A stretch of 64,000 nt of DNA from Flavivirga rizhaonensis. Its GTDB lineage: Bacteria; Bacteroidota; Bacteroidia; Flavobacteriales; Flavobacteriaceae. The notes below the pieces were generated by a model. The model made no database searches, was not told where the DNA came from, and saw only the letters and a list, made by a program, of their open reading frames with translations. The position numbers and the translations under genes are program-made. Below, one piece after another: positions 8,901-18,378 of this stretch. The DNA lies in contig NZ_SRSO01000009.1 in the NCBI RefSeq assembly GCF_004791695.1, positions 62,001 to 126,000 on the forward strand, read 5' to 3'. Each line of letters starts with the position of its first letter. The first letter of the stretch is position 1.

Positions 8901-10933
8901 AAATTGATGCCACATCTGGAAACACTGCTAATGCTATAGATAAAAGCATCATATATCAAAACTTATCTAGTCCTCAAACAATTTACGTCCGTGTAGAAAA
9001 CATAACAGATCCAACCTGTTTTGATACATCTTCTTTTATAATACAAGTCTCTCCAGACCCTGTTTATAATGTTCCTACACCATTTTTAACTTGTGATGAT
9101 ACTAGTAATGACGGCATAGAAGTTTTTGACTTAAATGAAAAAATCATAGAAATTCAAGGGCCTAACCCACTCGAAGTTTTAAATATCACCTTTCATTTAA
9201 CCTTTCCAGAAGCCGAAAATGGTATCAATCCATTGCCATCTACTTATACAAACACTATAAGAAACCAACAAACTTTATTTGTCAGAATCGAGAGTGATGA
9301 TTCATTATGCCATGTTGTTGAAACTATTAACATAAATATTACTGCAGCTCCAAATATCAATCCTCCTACTACAGCTTTAATACGTTGTGATGAAGATTAT
9401 GATGGTAGTACAACTTTCGATTTAGAAACATCAGATTTAGAAATTTTAGATCAAAGAGAATTAAACTTAGGGATTTTAAGCATTAATTATTTTGAAAATT
9501 TTGAAGATATAAACCAAGATGATGGCTTAGATAACACAAATGAAATCCCCAATCCATCAAATTTTAACTCAAGCGCTAAAACTATCTTCATTAAAATAGC
9601 AAATACTTTAACCGAATGTTTTAGTGTTGCTCCACTAGAACTAAGAGTAAACCTCCCACCTCCTATTAATACTATAACAACGATTCCTATATGCGATAAC
9701 GATACAAATACGTTCGATTTATCTACTGTAGATGCAATGATTGTAGATGATCCGAGTTTAGTGAATATCTCTTATCATAGTTCCCAAAGCGACGCAGATA
9801 ATAATACAGCATCCTTAAATAATATATTTAATTACACAGCAAGTAGTCATACCATATTTATAAGAGTTTCAGATATAACGACAGGCTGTTTTATAGCCCC
9901 TTCATTTAATTTACAAATAAATCCAAATCCAATTGCAAACCCTATACCAGATCTAATTACTTGTGATGATGACTTTGATGGTTTTTTTGAATTTGATTTA
10001 CTCTCCTTAACTGAAAATGCTATTTTAGGAACGCAAAACGCTTCAGATTTTAGTATTACATTCTATAATGATTTAGCTGATGCTGAAAGCGGCACAAACA
10101 GTATAGACAATAATTATCTCGCATTTGATAGTGAAACCATATATGCCCGGATTGAAAACAATAATACAGGGTGCTTTGATATCACAGCATTTAATACACG
10201 TATAAACCCTTTACCCGCTGTTCCTATAGATGATGTGGTGCCACTATGTATAGACAATTTACCTTTAATAATCAGTGCAGAAACTGGCAATCCAGACGAT
10301 ACATATTTCTGGTCTACGGGGGCAACAACGTCAGAAATATTGTTAGATGATATCAGTGATGTTGGTAATTACTCCGTAACAGTTACCAGACCATATTTAA
10401 TAGGCGGGGATTGCCCGTACACACATTCTTTTTCCGTTATAGAATCTGAAGCTGCTACCATTAACTTTACCACAACAGTTGATTTTGCAGATCCAAACAG
10501 TATTACTGTTGACATTGATACTAATAATATTGGCGATTATGTATTCATACTAGATGATGGAGCCCCACAAACATCCAATATCTTTGAAAATGTAACATTT
10601 GGTAAACATACCGTTACTGTTAGAGACCTAAATGGATGTATGGATATATCAGAAGATGTTGTTGTTATAGATATCCCAAAATTTGTCACTCCAAATAGTG
10701 ATGGTTTTTATGATACTTGGCATATTGTAGGCATAGAACTGTTACCAGGTACGATTGTACATATTTACAATAGACATGGTAAACTCCTTAAAACATTACC
10801 GCACACATCTACAGGATGGGACGGAACTTATAATGGGCAGAACATGCCTTCTGATGATTATTGGTTTTCAGCCGATGTCATTCAAGATGGTAATACTTTT
10901 AATCTCACAGGACACTTTGCACTAAAACGTTAA
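5984..10933 (+). CDS. Giant secreted T9SS protein: choice-of-anchor L domain plus 11 tandem repeats
   Basis: A 1649-aa protein from ATG 5984; the frame is open upstream to a TTG at 5951, but the signal peptide MRSIYYILLIIICG begins here. Residues ~27-260 match the choice-of-anchor L domain (DGCVDISNI, NFPFENGIILSTG, FNYLFASEDYDG). Residues ~342-1410 hold eleven divergent ~95-aa repeats. Each has an N-terminal CD...DG..FDL motif, a central DA...NPI segment and TIYVRVEN....GC near its end, giving one Cys pair per repeat. Residues ~1566-1649 are the T9SS type-B sorting domain (FVTPNSDGFYDTW ... DDYWF). It is probably a long surface-displayed adhesin or stalk; the ligand is unknown. Confidence 0.9.
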   Translation: MRSIYYILLIIICGNNLVFSQQISVDSSVGLQQLIEDNLIDGCVDISNITSSVNGNAHGLPSYGYFERASSNFPFENGIILSTGSAESAGNGLITPPLSESSTTWGTDPDLETALGITNTLNATSIEFDIVSISNQIQFNYLFASEDYDGINPCLPISDSFVFLIRESTSTGPYQNIALVPGTSDPINTNNIRPNLLPACSPQNEQYFEGYNIGDTNYIGRSNVLTASTTITPNVQYHIKIIIADQNDGTFDSAVFIEGDSFTILDLGYDIETCASATLLDADIANPLATYAWYLDNNLIAGVNAPTYNAIVSGTYRVVVTVDLNGTSCPEEDEINVILNSEEPITPISDYELCDDASGDGTEIFDLSTRASDLAANISSIFSNYTFSYHYSEAEARANINEITAPISNTISPQPIYVRIDDSDSNCFAYTSFNLVVNELPNINTPSDVDVCDTDDSPDGITIIEVSDLTQRDDEITNSQSNLIVSYHRSSADADTGDNPITSPIANTNATEVIYVRVMNSLTGCVSTTTLSVNITISPIVNRDTQYLDACDRDMDGTANFNLESVLSDIIGGLGGVTPTFHESLDDANAGVNPIANTTNYQNINLEQQTIYVRIQDDTTGCASIVPLEIHTNLLITGTDLGDFALCDTNDIEGDTLEFNLTTLESFISNDLPNPVTVTFYETEPDRDGNANPITKGVPYEATSPTTLYLTLNDGNCTEIGDITLLVNPILQFNPANPIPYCDTDDDGIVTIDLHSLDNLVTNDNTNFSVTYFPSFTDADTNNITNQLPDFYTNTNPIEDIYARIANNDSGCATTNFFQIQVFSAPPANTPLPIILCDTSDGNPNGIVTINLNDIINDVVTDPTNLEIDFFTTFADADSTTPTNALSDSERIAYEANSQIIYIRVENTLTSTDCYNIVEQEIIVNTEPVIPTITPFQICQTGGGNTADFLLVDKDIEILDGQTGKAVFYFVNEIDATSGNTANAIDKSIIYQNLSSPQTIYVRVENITDPTCFDTSSFIIQVSPDPVYNVPTPFLTCDDTSNDGIEVFDLNEKIIEIQGPNPLEVLNITFHLTFPEAENGINPLPSTYTNTIRNQQTLFVRIESDDSLCHVVETININITAAPNINPPTTALIRCDEDYDGSTTFDLETSDLEILDQRELNLGILSINYFENFEDINQDDGLDNTNEIPNPSNFNSSAKTIFIKIANTLTECFSVAPLELRVNLPPPINTITTIPICDNDTNTFDLSTVDAMIVDDPSLVNISYHSSQSDADNNTASLNNIFNYTASSHTIFIRVSDITTGCFIAPSFNLQINPNPIANPIPDLITCDDDFDGFFEFDLLSLTENAILGTQNASDFSITFYNDLADAESGTNSIDNNYLAFDSETIYARIENNNTGCFDITAFNTRINPLPAVPIDDVVPLCIDNLPLIISAETGNPDDTYFWSTGATTSEILLDDISDVGNYSVTVTRPYLIGGDCPYTHSFSVIESEAATINFTTTVDFADPNSITVDIDTNNIGDYVFILDDGAPQTSNIFENVTFGKHTVTVRDLNGCMDISEDVVVIDIPKFVTPNSDGFYDTWHIVGIELLPGTIVHIYNRHGKLLKTLPHTSTGWDGTYNGQNMPSDDYWFSADVIQDGNTFNLTGHFALKR

Positions 10934-11051
10934 TATTATTATCAAACAACCTTGTTTACTAATAAAGTAAGATAATTTTAACAGTTATTTTACGAAATAG
11001 CCGTCTTTTTCACGCTCTTTATCTAAAAAAATTAAACCTTCCTCATTTTAT

Positions 11052-11104
11052 AAAGTCTAAATGAACTAAATACTATATTTTAGTATTTAGTTCATTTAGA
11101 CTTT
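11052..11104. repeat. 24-bp perfect inverted repeat with 5-base loop
   Basis: Arms 11052-11075 and 11081-11104 are exact reverse complements (AT-rich, containing GTCTAAATGAACTAAATAC) around the loop TATTT. On the plus strand the 3' arm is followed by T-rich sequence, so it could end transcription from the gene at 5984. It also lies only 20 bases before the start codon at 11125, so it could equally act on that gene as an operator or an mRNA leader hairpin. Confidence 0.8.
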
Positions 11105-11124
11105 TATCTATTAACAGTAGACAT

Positions 11125-14100
11125 ATGCATTTATTAGCTTCTTATAAAAAAATATTGTTAATATTCATAATTGCCTTTACCACACAAGCCTATTCGCAAT
11201 TAAGTAAAACACATTATATACCGCCATTAACCAGCGCGGAATTTGGAAATGCCAACCCAGAAGATCAATATATCTATGTATCAACACCTAGTGCTTCAGA
11301 CATTCCATTTACTATAAAGCCTGTGGGGCAACCCAACTCTAGTTATATAACGGGTAACGTTTCTAATGCAAATCCACAACAAATATCTTTAGGTTCCGGA
11401 AACGGGCAATTATTTATTCCTTCATCACAAACCAGTACAGTAGTTAATAATAAAGGTTATATTATTGAAGCAGAAAGTACCATTTATGTATCTGTAAGAA
11501 TGAATGCAGGAGGAGGCGCACAAGCTGGAGCTTTAGTTAGTAAAGGACTTTCTGCCTTAGGAACTACTTTTAGAGTGGGTAGTTATACCAATGAAAATCC
11601 TCAAGACAACTATTTAAATTTTGTCTCGGTTATGGCAACTGAAGATAATACCCAAGTTACTTTTAGCAATCTTCCCGCTGGTCTTGTTATAAAAAATTAT
11701 AGTGGGACAACGCCTATAAATACCACTTTAAACAAAGGAGAGAGTTATACCATCGCTACAAATAGTAGTTCCGCAGTTATTAACCGTGATGGATTAATAG
11801 GAAGTTTAATAAGTTCTGACAAACCTATCGTAGTAAATTGTGGCTCTGCAAATGGTAGTTTTGGCGGCGGAGGCGGAAGAGACTATGGTATTGATCAAAT
11901 TGTTGATGTTTCAAAAGTAGGCACAGAATATATTTTTGTTAGAGGAGATGGTAGTAATGATTGGGAAAATGTTTTAATCGTAGCACATACAGATAATACA
12001 AGTATTAGTGTTAATGGAAATGTACCAATTGCAACTATAAACGCCGGGAACTACTATGTTATTGAAGGCAATCAATATAATACAAATGGGAATATGTATG
12101 TTGAAACTTCCCAACCAGCCTTTGCCTATCAAGGCGTAGGGGGATTAGGAAATAGTGGAACGTCTAATGAAGCCAACCAAGGGATGTTTTTTGTCCCTCC
12201 CTTAAGTTGCGAAGCCAGGGGAAACTTAGATAATATTGCTAATATTCAAAATATTGGAAATACTATTTACGCTGGGGGTATTACCATTGTTACAAAAGTC
12301 GGAGCAACTGTCACCATTAATAATGCCCCCATTTCTGTGGCCTCGAATACAGTGCCTGGAAAACCTGATTATATTACTTATAAAATAAAAGGCCTTTCCG
12401 GAAACATATCCGTACAAAGTTCTGACGAATTATACTGTGCCTATTTTAATTATAATGGTGCAGCAACCTCTGGAAGCTTTTATTCCGGTTTCCCTTCGGC
12501 TCCGGAAATTAATTTTGATGCCCAATTTGCAACTTTAGGAAACTGTATTCCTAATATCACCTTAGAAGCTGCCAATACTCAGAATTTTGACAGTTTTGAG
12601 TGGTGGTTTGATGATGGCACAGGGTTTCAAAATCAGTTTATAAGTACTCCTATATTAACCCCTATGATACCTGGAAAATACAAACTAATTGGTATAATAA
12701 CTTGTACATTAGAAAGATTAGAATCAGCAGAAGTACCTGTAAGCATATGTCCTGATGATATTGATAATGATGGTATTATTGATAATATTGATATCGATAA
12801 TGATAATGATGGCATCCTTAATTGTACAGAATCAAGAGGTGATGTTACGATAAATATTGCTAACATAAATTCACCACAATTAATATTTCAAGATAGTTCT
12901 GTTGATACATCCATAACCTCTTCATCTTTCAGTCAAAATAATAGCTCTGGAAGTACAACAAACACGATAACGGGTACCAATGTTGGTGGTTTTACAAGTA
13001 TTGTTCAACCTGCATCTAGTGCAGAAAGCACATATGCATTGGCCTTTACAGAACCTGTAAATGTGAAATTAGAAGAAGATACAGCAATCACACATGTGAT
13101 CACTTCTGGCGAATCTTTTATTGCAAAAATATTACCCGTAAATAAAAACATCACACTTATTGATCCAGACAACCGTTTGCTAATCGATTCTAATTTTGAT
13201 GGTGTTTTTGAAACTGGTATCACTCAAATTTCAGGATCTGAAATTCATTATAAAATAAACCCTTCACCTTTAGGCAATACCCCTTATCAATTTTTTGCCA
13301 ATCAAGTTGATGGATTTTCTTTTATTCATAAATTATCAAATACAACGAAAGCTTCTACATACAGCGGTACAATATCTCTTACCTGCTTTAAAAAAGATAC
13401 TGATTTAGATAATATAAAAGATGAACTTGATTTAGATAGTGATAATGATGGTCTTCCAGATATTATTGAAAATAGTGGGACACTGGTAACATTATCAAAT
13501 ACAGATGTAGATACCAATGGATTAGATGATATTTTTAATATCAATGGCATTCCTTTAGATTCTGATTCTGATACTATTTTCGATTTTTACGATTTAGACA
13601 GTGATAATGATGGCATATACGATTTAATTGAATCTGGGCAATTAGGCACACTATCAGACACTAATTTAGATGGTATAGAAGATGGTCCAACCTATGGTAT
13701 AAATGGATGGGCTGATGCTGCCGAAACTGCCCCCGACAGCAACATTATTGGCTATATACCTAATGATCTAGATAATGACTCGGTGCTATCTTACATTGAT
13801 TTAGATAGTGATGGAGACACATGCAGCGATGTTATTGAAGCTGGTTTTTCTGATGCCAATAGAGATGACTTATTAGGGGATGATCTAGTCACAACAAATG
13901 CTTTTGGTTTAGTTACAAATGCCAGCGATGGCTATACCATTCCTAATAGTGATTATTTGGATTATGCGCCCATAACCATTACAACACAACCAGCCGATAC
14001 CGAGGTTTGCGAATCTTCAAATACAGTAATATCTATAGCAACGTCACCTATTAGTACCATTCAATGGGAAGTGAGTTTTGACGGTGGTGTAAATTGGAAT

Positions 14101-16272
14101 ACGGTTACTGATAATGCGACATACAGTGGTTCTCAAACCACCAATCTAAATATTACAGCGACACCACTTTCATTTGACACGTATCAGTACAGAGCCTTTT
14201 TAAATCTAGCTGGCAATACGTGTGGTTTATATTCAAATGCCATTAGGTTAACAGTCCACCCCTTACCTATTATAAACTCTCCTGTAATATTAATACAATG
14301 TGATGATGAAGACCCTACTACACTTGGTTATAGCCCTTTTAATTTAACTGAAGCAAACAATGAAATTTCTGCAAATGCTTCTAATGAAACGTTTACATAT
14401 TTTTTAACACAAACTGCGGCTATTTCTGGAGACACTACAAGTCCAGATTATATTGGTGATCCCACTACATTTATTAACAGGTCTATTAGCTCGGATGCTA
14501 TTTGGGCACGTATAGAATCATCATTTGGCTGTATACAAACTTCCGAGATTCAACTAAACGTATCAACAACAGTCATTCCCTCAACATTTCTGGTAACTTT
14601 TAATCAATGTGATGATTTTCTAGATATCAATGGTCTGGATACTGTAAATAATGATGACAGAGATGGTATTGCAACATTTGACTTTAGTAGTGTAACAAAT
14701 GCTATTGCAGGTTTTATACCATCTTTACAACCTCATTATTACAGAAATGAAACCGATGCATTGGCAGAAATTAATGAAATCACAAATATTACAAATTATA
14801 GAAATATAGGCTATCCAGGATCACAATTTATATATGTAAGAGTCGATAGCAATATAACCAATGATTGTTTAGCCTTAGGGGCGCATGTATTATTAAACGT
14901 AGAAGCTTTACCTGTTGCAAATGATATTTCTGATTTTATAGTGTGTGATAATGATACAGACCCCAATAATGGATTCCTTTTTAATACAGCCAACTTAGAA
15001 ACAGATTTACTAAATGGACAAAGTTTAACAGATGTATCGGTTGCTTACTTTGATTCCTTAGGAAATCAGTTAACAGATTTTGATGGAAATTTAATACCCA
15101 GTCCATTTCCAAATACATTTCTATCGACCTCGCAAACCATTACAGTTCGGGTTACCAATAATAATACAGCAGCCCCAGATGGCCCTTGTTATGATGAAAC
15201 AACCATTGAGTTTAGAATAGACATTCAACCTATAGCAAATCCGATACCAGCACAAATTGTTTGTGATGGTGATCTAAGCGACATCGATAATGATGGTACT
15301 TATCCTTTTGATACTTCAACATTTAGTAGTACCATTTTAGGAACCCAAACGGGTATGGAAATCTATTTTGATTACATTAATGAAAATGGAAACTTAGTTA
15401 CAGATAGTACATCTTTACCCAATCCTTTAATTTCAGGAAATCAAACTATAGTGGTTGAAGTTATTAACCCTTTCAACAGATCTTGTATCACAACCACAAC
15501 TTTTGATCTCATAGTAAATCCTTTGCCAGAATTCACCATTAACCCAGAAGAAATTGTTTGTACTTCTGATCCGACATTTTCCATAGTGTTAGATCCTATG
15601 GAAGCTAGTATTACGGAATCGTTTTCCTATGAATGGATTTACGAAGATGGCACAATACTTTCTAACGATCCAACATTATCAGTTTCAACACCAGGAATTT
15701 ACTCAATTACTTTAACTAAAACAGATGGTACCTTTTGTTCAAAAACTTTAAATGTTGATGTGAAAGCTTCAGAAATAGCAACCATTACTCAAGACGATGT
15801 TACTATTATAGACCTATCTGAAAACAATTCAGTCACTATAGATCCAACCAACCTTGGACTAGGTAATTATGAATATGCTTTAAGAGAAGAAGGTTCTTCT
15901 TTTATAATTTATCAAGAAGAACCTATATTTAATAATATAAGAGCAGGATTTTATACCATATATGTTCGAGATGCCATTTGTGGGGTTTCTACACTACCTA
16001 TTTCAGTGATTGGGCATCCAAAATATTTCACGCCTAATGGTGATAATATTAATGATTATTGGAAAATTAAAGGCATAAGCACTTCAATACAACCAAATAG
16101 TACTGTTTTAATTTATGATAGGTATGGGAAATTACTAAAGCAATTATCTATTCAATCTGATGGTTGGGACGGCACTTTTAATGGCACATTATTACCAACT
16201 GATGATTATTGGTTTAAAGTTTTTCTTCAAGATGGCAGAGAATTTTCAGGACATTTTACTTTAAAGCGATAG
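11125..16272 (+). CDS. Giant secreted T9SS protein with IgGFc-binding-like and Ca-binding repeats
   Basis: A 1715-aa protein. The signal peptide ends ...TTQAYSQ (residue ~26). Residues ~30-480 resemble the IgGFc-binding-protein N-terminal fold seen in many Bacteroidetes surface proteins (TEDNTQVTF, NKGESYTI, SDKPIVVNCGS). Residues ~544-570, ~757-778, ~807-832 and ~890 hold thrombospondin-type-3 aspartate repeats (DIDNDGIIDNIDIDNDNDG), which bind calcium. An Ig-like segment lies near 965-1040. Several CD..DG..FD repeats like those of the preceding protein follow. Residues ~1634-1715 form the T9SS type-B sorting domain. It is the third member of a tandem adhesin set. Confidence 0.9.
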   Translation: MHLLASYKKILLIFIIAFTTQAYSQLSKTHYIPPLTSAEFGNANPEDQYIYVSTPSASDIPFTIKPVGQPNSSYITGNVSNANPQQISLGSGNGQLFIPSSQTSTVVNNKGYIIEAESTIYVSVRMNAGGGAQAGALVSKGLSALGTTFRVGSYTNENPQDNYLNFVSVMATEDNTQVTFSNLPAGLVIKNYSGTTPINTTLNKGESYTIATNSSSAVINRDGLIGSLISSDKPIVVNCGSANGSFGGGGGRDYGIDQIVDVSKVGTEYIFVRGDGSNDWENVLIVAHTDNTSISVNGNVPIATINAGNYYVIEGNQYNTNGNMYVETSQPAFAYQGVGGLGNSGTSNEANQGMFFVPPLSCEARGNLDNIANIQNIGNTIYAGGITIVTKVGATVTINNAPISVASNTVPGKPDYITYKIKGLSGNISVQSSDELYCAYFNYNGAATSGSFYSGFPSAPEINFDAQFATLGNCIPNITLEAANTQNFDSFEWWFDDGTGFQNQFISTPILTPMIPGKYKLIGIITCTLERLESAEVPVSICPDDIDNDGIIDNIDIDNDNDGILNCTESRGDVTINIANINSPQLIFQDSSVDTSITSSSFSQNNSSGSTTNTITGTNVGGFTSIVQPASSAESTYALAFTEPVNVKLEEDTAITHVITSGESFIAKILPVNKNITLIDPDNRLLIDSNFDGVFETGITQISGSEIHYKINPSPLGNTPYQFFANQVDGFSFIHKLSNTTKASTYSGTISLTCFKKDTDLDNIKDELDLDSDNDGLPDIIENSGTLVTLSNTDVDTNGLDDIFNINGIPLDSDSDTIFDFYDLDSDNDGIYDLIESGQLGTLSDTNLDGIEDGPTYGINGWADAAETAPDSNIIGYIPNDLDNDSVLSYIDLDSDGDTCSDVIEAGFSDANRDDLLGDDLVTTNAFGLVTNASDGYTIPNSDYLDYAPITITTQPADTEVCESSNTVISIATSPISTIQWEVSFDGGVNWNTVTDNATYSGSQTTNLNITATPLSFDTYQYRAFLNLAGNTCGLYSNAIRLTVHPLPIINSPVILIQCDDEDPTTLGYSPFNLTEANNEISANASNETFTYFLTQTAAISGDTTSPDYIGDPTTFINRSISSDAIWARIESSFGCIQTSEIQLNVSTTVIPSTFLVTFNQCDDFLDINGLDTVNNDDRDGIATFDFSSVTNAIAGFIPSLQPHYYRNETDALAEINEITNITNYRNIGYPGSQFIYVRVDSNITNDCLALGAHVLLNVEALPVANDISDFIVCDNDTDPNNGFLFNTANLETDLLNGQSLTDVSVAYFDSLGNQLTDFDGNLIPSPFPNTFLSTSQTITVRVTNNNTAAPDGPCYDETTIEFRIDIQPIANPIPAQIVCDGDLSDIDNDGTYPFDTSTFSSTILGTQTGMEIYFDYINENGNLVTDSTSLPNPLISGNQTIVVEVINPFNRSCITTTTFDLIVNPLPEFTINPEEIVCTSDPTFSIVLDPMEASITESFSYEWIYEDGTILSNDPTLSVSTPGIYSITLTKTDGTFCSKTLNVDVKASEIATITQDDVTIIDLSENNSVTIDPTNLGLGNYEYALREEGSSFIIYQEEPIFNNIRAGFYTIYVRDAICGVSTLPISVIGHPKYFTPNGDNINDYWKIKGISTSIQPNSTVLIYDRYGKLLKQLSIQSDGWDGTFNGTLLPTDDYWFKVFLQDGREFSGHFTLKR

Positions 16273-16287
16273 CATTCATATTTTGCT

Positions 16288-16295
16288 TAATTTTG
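16288..16295 (+). promoter_or_regulatory. TAnnTTTG box directly before uvrB
   Basis: TAATTTTG lies 4 bases before the uvrB ATG (16300). If it is used, transcription would begin at or beside the start codon, giving a leaderless or nearly leaderless mRNA. No convincing -33 box is visible. Confidence 0.35.
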
Positions 16296-16299
16296 TAGA

Positions 16300-18303
16300 A
16301 TGCAGTTTAAAATTGAATCCGAATTTAGTCCTACAGGCGATCAGCCACAAGCCATAAAACAACTTGTTGATGGTATTACTTCTAATGAAAAATATCAAAC
16401 ATTACTTGGTGTAACAGGTTCTGGAAAAACCTTTACGGTTGCTAATGTTATAGAAGAAGTACAACGTCCAACTTTAGTCTTAGCACATAACAAAACGTTA
16501 GCAGCTCAATTATATTCAGAGTTTAAACAGTTTTTTCCAGATAATGCTGTCGAGTATTTTGTGTCTTATTATGATTATTATCAACCGGAAGCCTACATTC
16601 CTGTTTCTGGGGTATACATAGAAAAAGATTTATCCATAAACGAAGAAATTGAGAAGATGCGTTTAAGTGCCACATCTGCGCTACTCTCTGGTCGTCGCGA
16701 TGTGCTCGTAATTGCATCGGTTTCATGTATTTATGGTATAGGAAATCCTATTGAGTTTCAAAAAAATGTAGTAGCTCTAAAACGTGATCAGGTTATCTCA
16801 AGAACAAAATTATTGCATCAATTAGTACAAAGTTTATATTCTAGAACTGAAGCCGATTTTAAACATGGTAACTTTAGAATAAAAGGTGACACGGTAGACA
16901 TCTTCCCTAGTTATGCCGATGATGCATTTAGAATTCACTTCTTTGGAGATGAAATCGAAGATATTGAATCTTTTAATGTTCAGACCAATGAAGTTCTCGA
17001 AAAATACGATCAACTAACCATCTATCCTGCAAACATGTTTGTGACTTCGCCAGAAGTATTGCAAGGAGCTATTAAAGATATTCAGGACGATCTGGTAAAA
17101 CAACATGATTACTTTAAAGAAATAGGTAAACATTTAGAAGCAAAACGACTTAAAGAACGCACTGAATTCGATTTAGAAATGATTCGGGAATTAGGCTATT
17201 GCTCGGGTATAGAAAATTATTCACGTTATCTTGATGGTAGATTACCTGGTACGCGACCTTTTTGCTTATTAGATTATTTTCCTGATGATTATTTAATGGT
17301 TGTAGATGAAAGCCATGTCACTATTTCTCAGGTACATGCTATGTATGGCGGTGATAGAAGCAGAAAAGAAAATCTGGTTGAATATGGTTTTAGACTTCCC
17401 GCAGCGATGGATAATCGTCCGTTGAAATTCGAAGAATTCGAAGCCATCCAAAATCAAGTGATCTATGTAAGTGCCACTCCTGCTGATTACGAACTACAAA
17501 AAACAGATGGTATATATATCGAGCAAGTCATTCGTCCAACAGGTTTATTGGACCCTATTATTGAAGTACGCCCAAGTTTAAATCAAATCGACGATTTAAT
17601 TGAAGAAATACAACAACGCATTGAGAAAGATGAACGCATATTGGTTACAACACTTACCAAAAGAATGGCCGAAGAGTTAACCAAATATTTAGACAGAATA
17701 CAAGTGCGCTGTCGTTATATTCATAGCGATGTAGATACCTTAGAGCGCGTTGAAATTATGCAAGATTTACGTAAAGGATTATTTGATGTTTTAGTTGGAG
17801 TAAACCTTTTAAGAGAAGGTTTAGATTTACCAGAAGTCTCTCTTGTTGCTATTTTAGATGCCGACAAAGAAGGCTTTTTACGTTCTACACGTTCTTTAAC
17901 ACAAACTGTAGGTAGAGCTGCAAGGAATTTAAATGGAAAAGCCATTATGTATGCAGACAAAATAACTAATAGTATGCAAAAAACCATTGATGAAACGAAT
18001 TACAGACGCGAAAAACAAATTGCTTACAACACAAAAAATAATATGACGCCCAAAGCGCTCAATAAAAGCTTAGATAATGCTTTATCTAAAAATTCGGTAA
18101 GCACATACAGTTACGAATTAGAAGCTTTAAAAGCTGCAGAGCCAGAAAGTGACTATTTAACGAAACCAGAACTAGAAAAGAAAATTCGAGAAAAACGTAA
18201 ATTAATGGAAGAAGCTGCAAAAGCTTTAGATTTCATTGTTGCAGCAAAATTACGTGACGAAGTTAAAAGTTACCAAGACAAACTAGAAAAGCTAAAAGTT
18301 TAA
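16300..18303 (+). CDS. uvrB: Excinuclease ABC subunit B
   Basis: A 667-aa UvrB, full length for the family. It is the damage-verifying helicase-like subunit of nucleotide excision repair, loaded by UvrA and cut with UvrC in the cytoplasm. Seen here: Walker A GVTGSGKT (37-44), the DNA-clamping beta-hairpin YYDYYQPEAYIP, Walker B in LMVVDESHV, helicase motifs GVNLLREGLDLPEVSL and QTVGRAARN, and a C-terminal UVR motif that contacts UvrC (AAKALDFIVAAKLRDEV). It starts 27 bases after the last giant adhesin but is functionally unrelated to it. Confidence 0.97.
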   Translation: MQFKIESEFSPTGDQPQAIKQLVDGITSNEKYQTLLGVTGSGKTFTVANVIEEVQRPTLVLAHNKTLAAQLYSEFKQFFPDNAVEYFVSYYDYYQPEAYIPVSGVYIEKDLSINEEIEKMRLSATSALLSGRRDVLVIASVSCIYGIGNPIEFQKNVVALKRDQVISRTKLLHQLVQSLYSRTEADFKHGNFRIKGDTVDIFPSYADDAFRIHFFGDEIEDIESFNVQTNEVLEKYDQLTIYPANMFVTSPEVLQGAIKDIQDDLVKQHDYFKEIGKHLEAKRLKERTEFDLEMIRELGYCSGIENYSRYLDGRLPGTRPFCLLDYFPDDYLMVVDESHVTISQVHAMYGGDRSRKENLVEYGFRLPAAMDNRPLKFEEFEAIQNQVIYVSATPADYELQKTDGIYIEQVIRPTGLLDPIIEVRPSLNQIDDLIEEIQQRIEKDERILVTTLTKRMAEELTKYLDRIQVRCRYIHSDVDTLERVEIMQDLRKGLFDVLVGVNLLREGLDLPEVSLVAILDADKEGFLRSTRSLTQTVGRAARNLNGKAIMYADKITNSMQKTIDETNYRREKQIAYNTKNNMTPKALNKSLDNALSKNSVSTYSYELEALKAAEPESDYLTKPELEKKIREKRKLMEEAAKALDFIVAAKLRDEVKSYQDKLEKLKV

Positions 18304-18317
18304 ACTTTTAGCTTTTC
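18286..18317 (+). terminator. 32-bp perfect palindrome spanning the uvrB stop
   Basis: A gap-free palindrome centred at 18301/18302 (half-site GAAAAGCTAAAAGTTT). Its left arm encodes the last UvrB residues and it includes the stop codon TAA 18301-18303. Only short T-runs follow, so termination is likely but not certain. Confidence 0.6.
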
Positions 18318-18378
18318 CATAACCTCATAATGAGGTCCTCAAATAAAATACACATTAATAAAACTTAGCAGATTATTA

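Noticed and set aside
12750-13850. DNA tandem repeat in the third adhesin
   Set aside because: The repeated GATAATGATGG-like stretches are the codons of thrombospondin-type calcium repeats, already explained by the protein.
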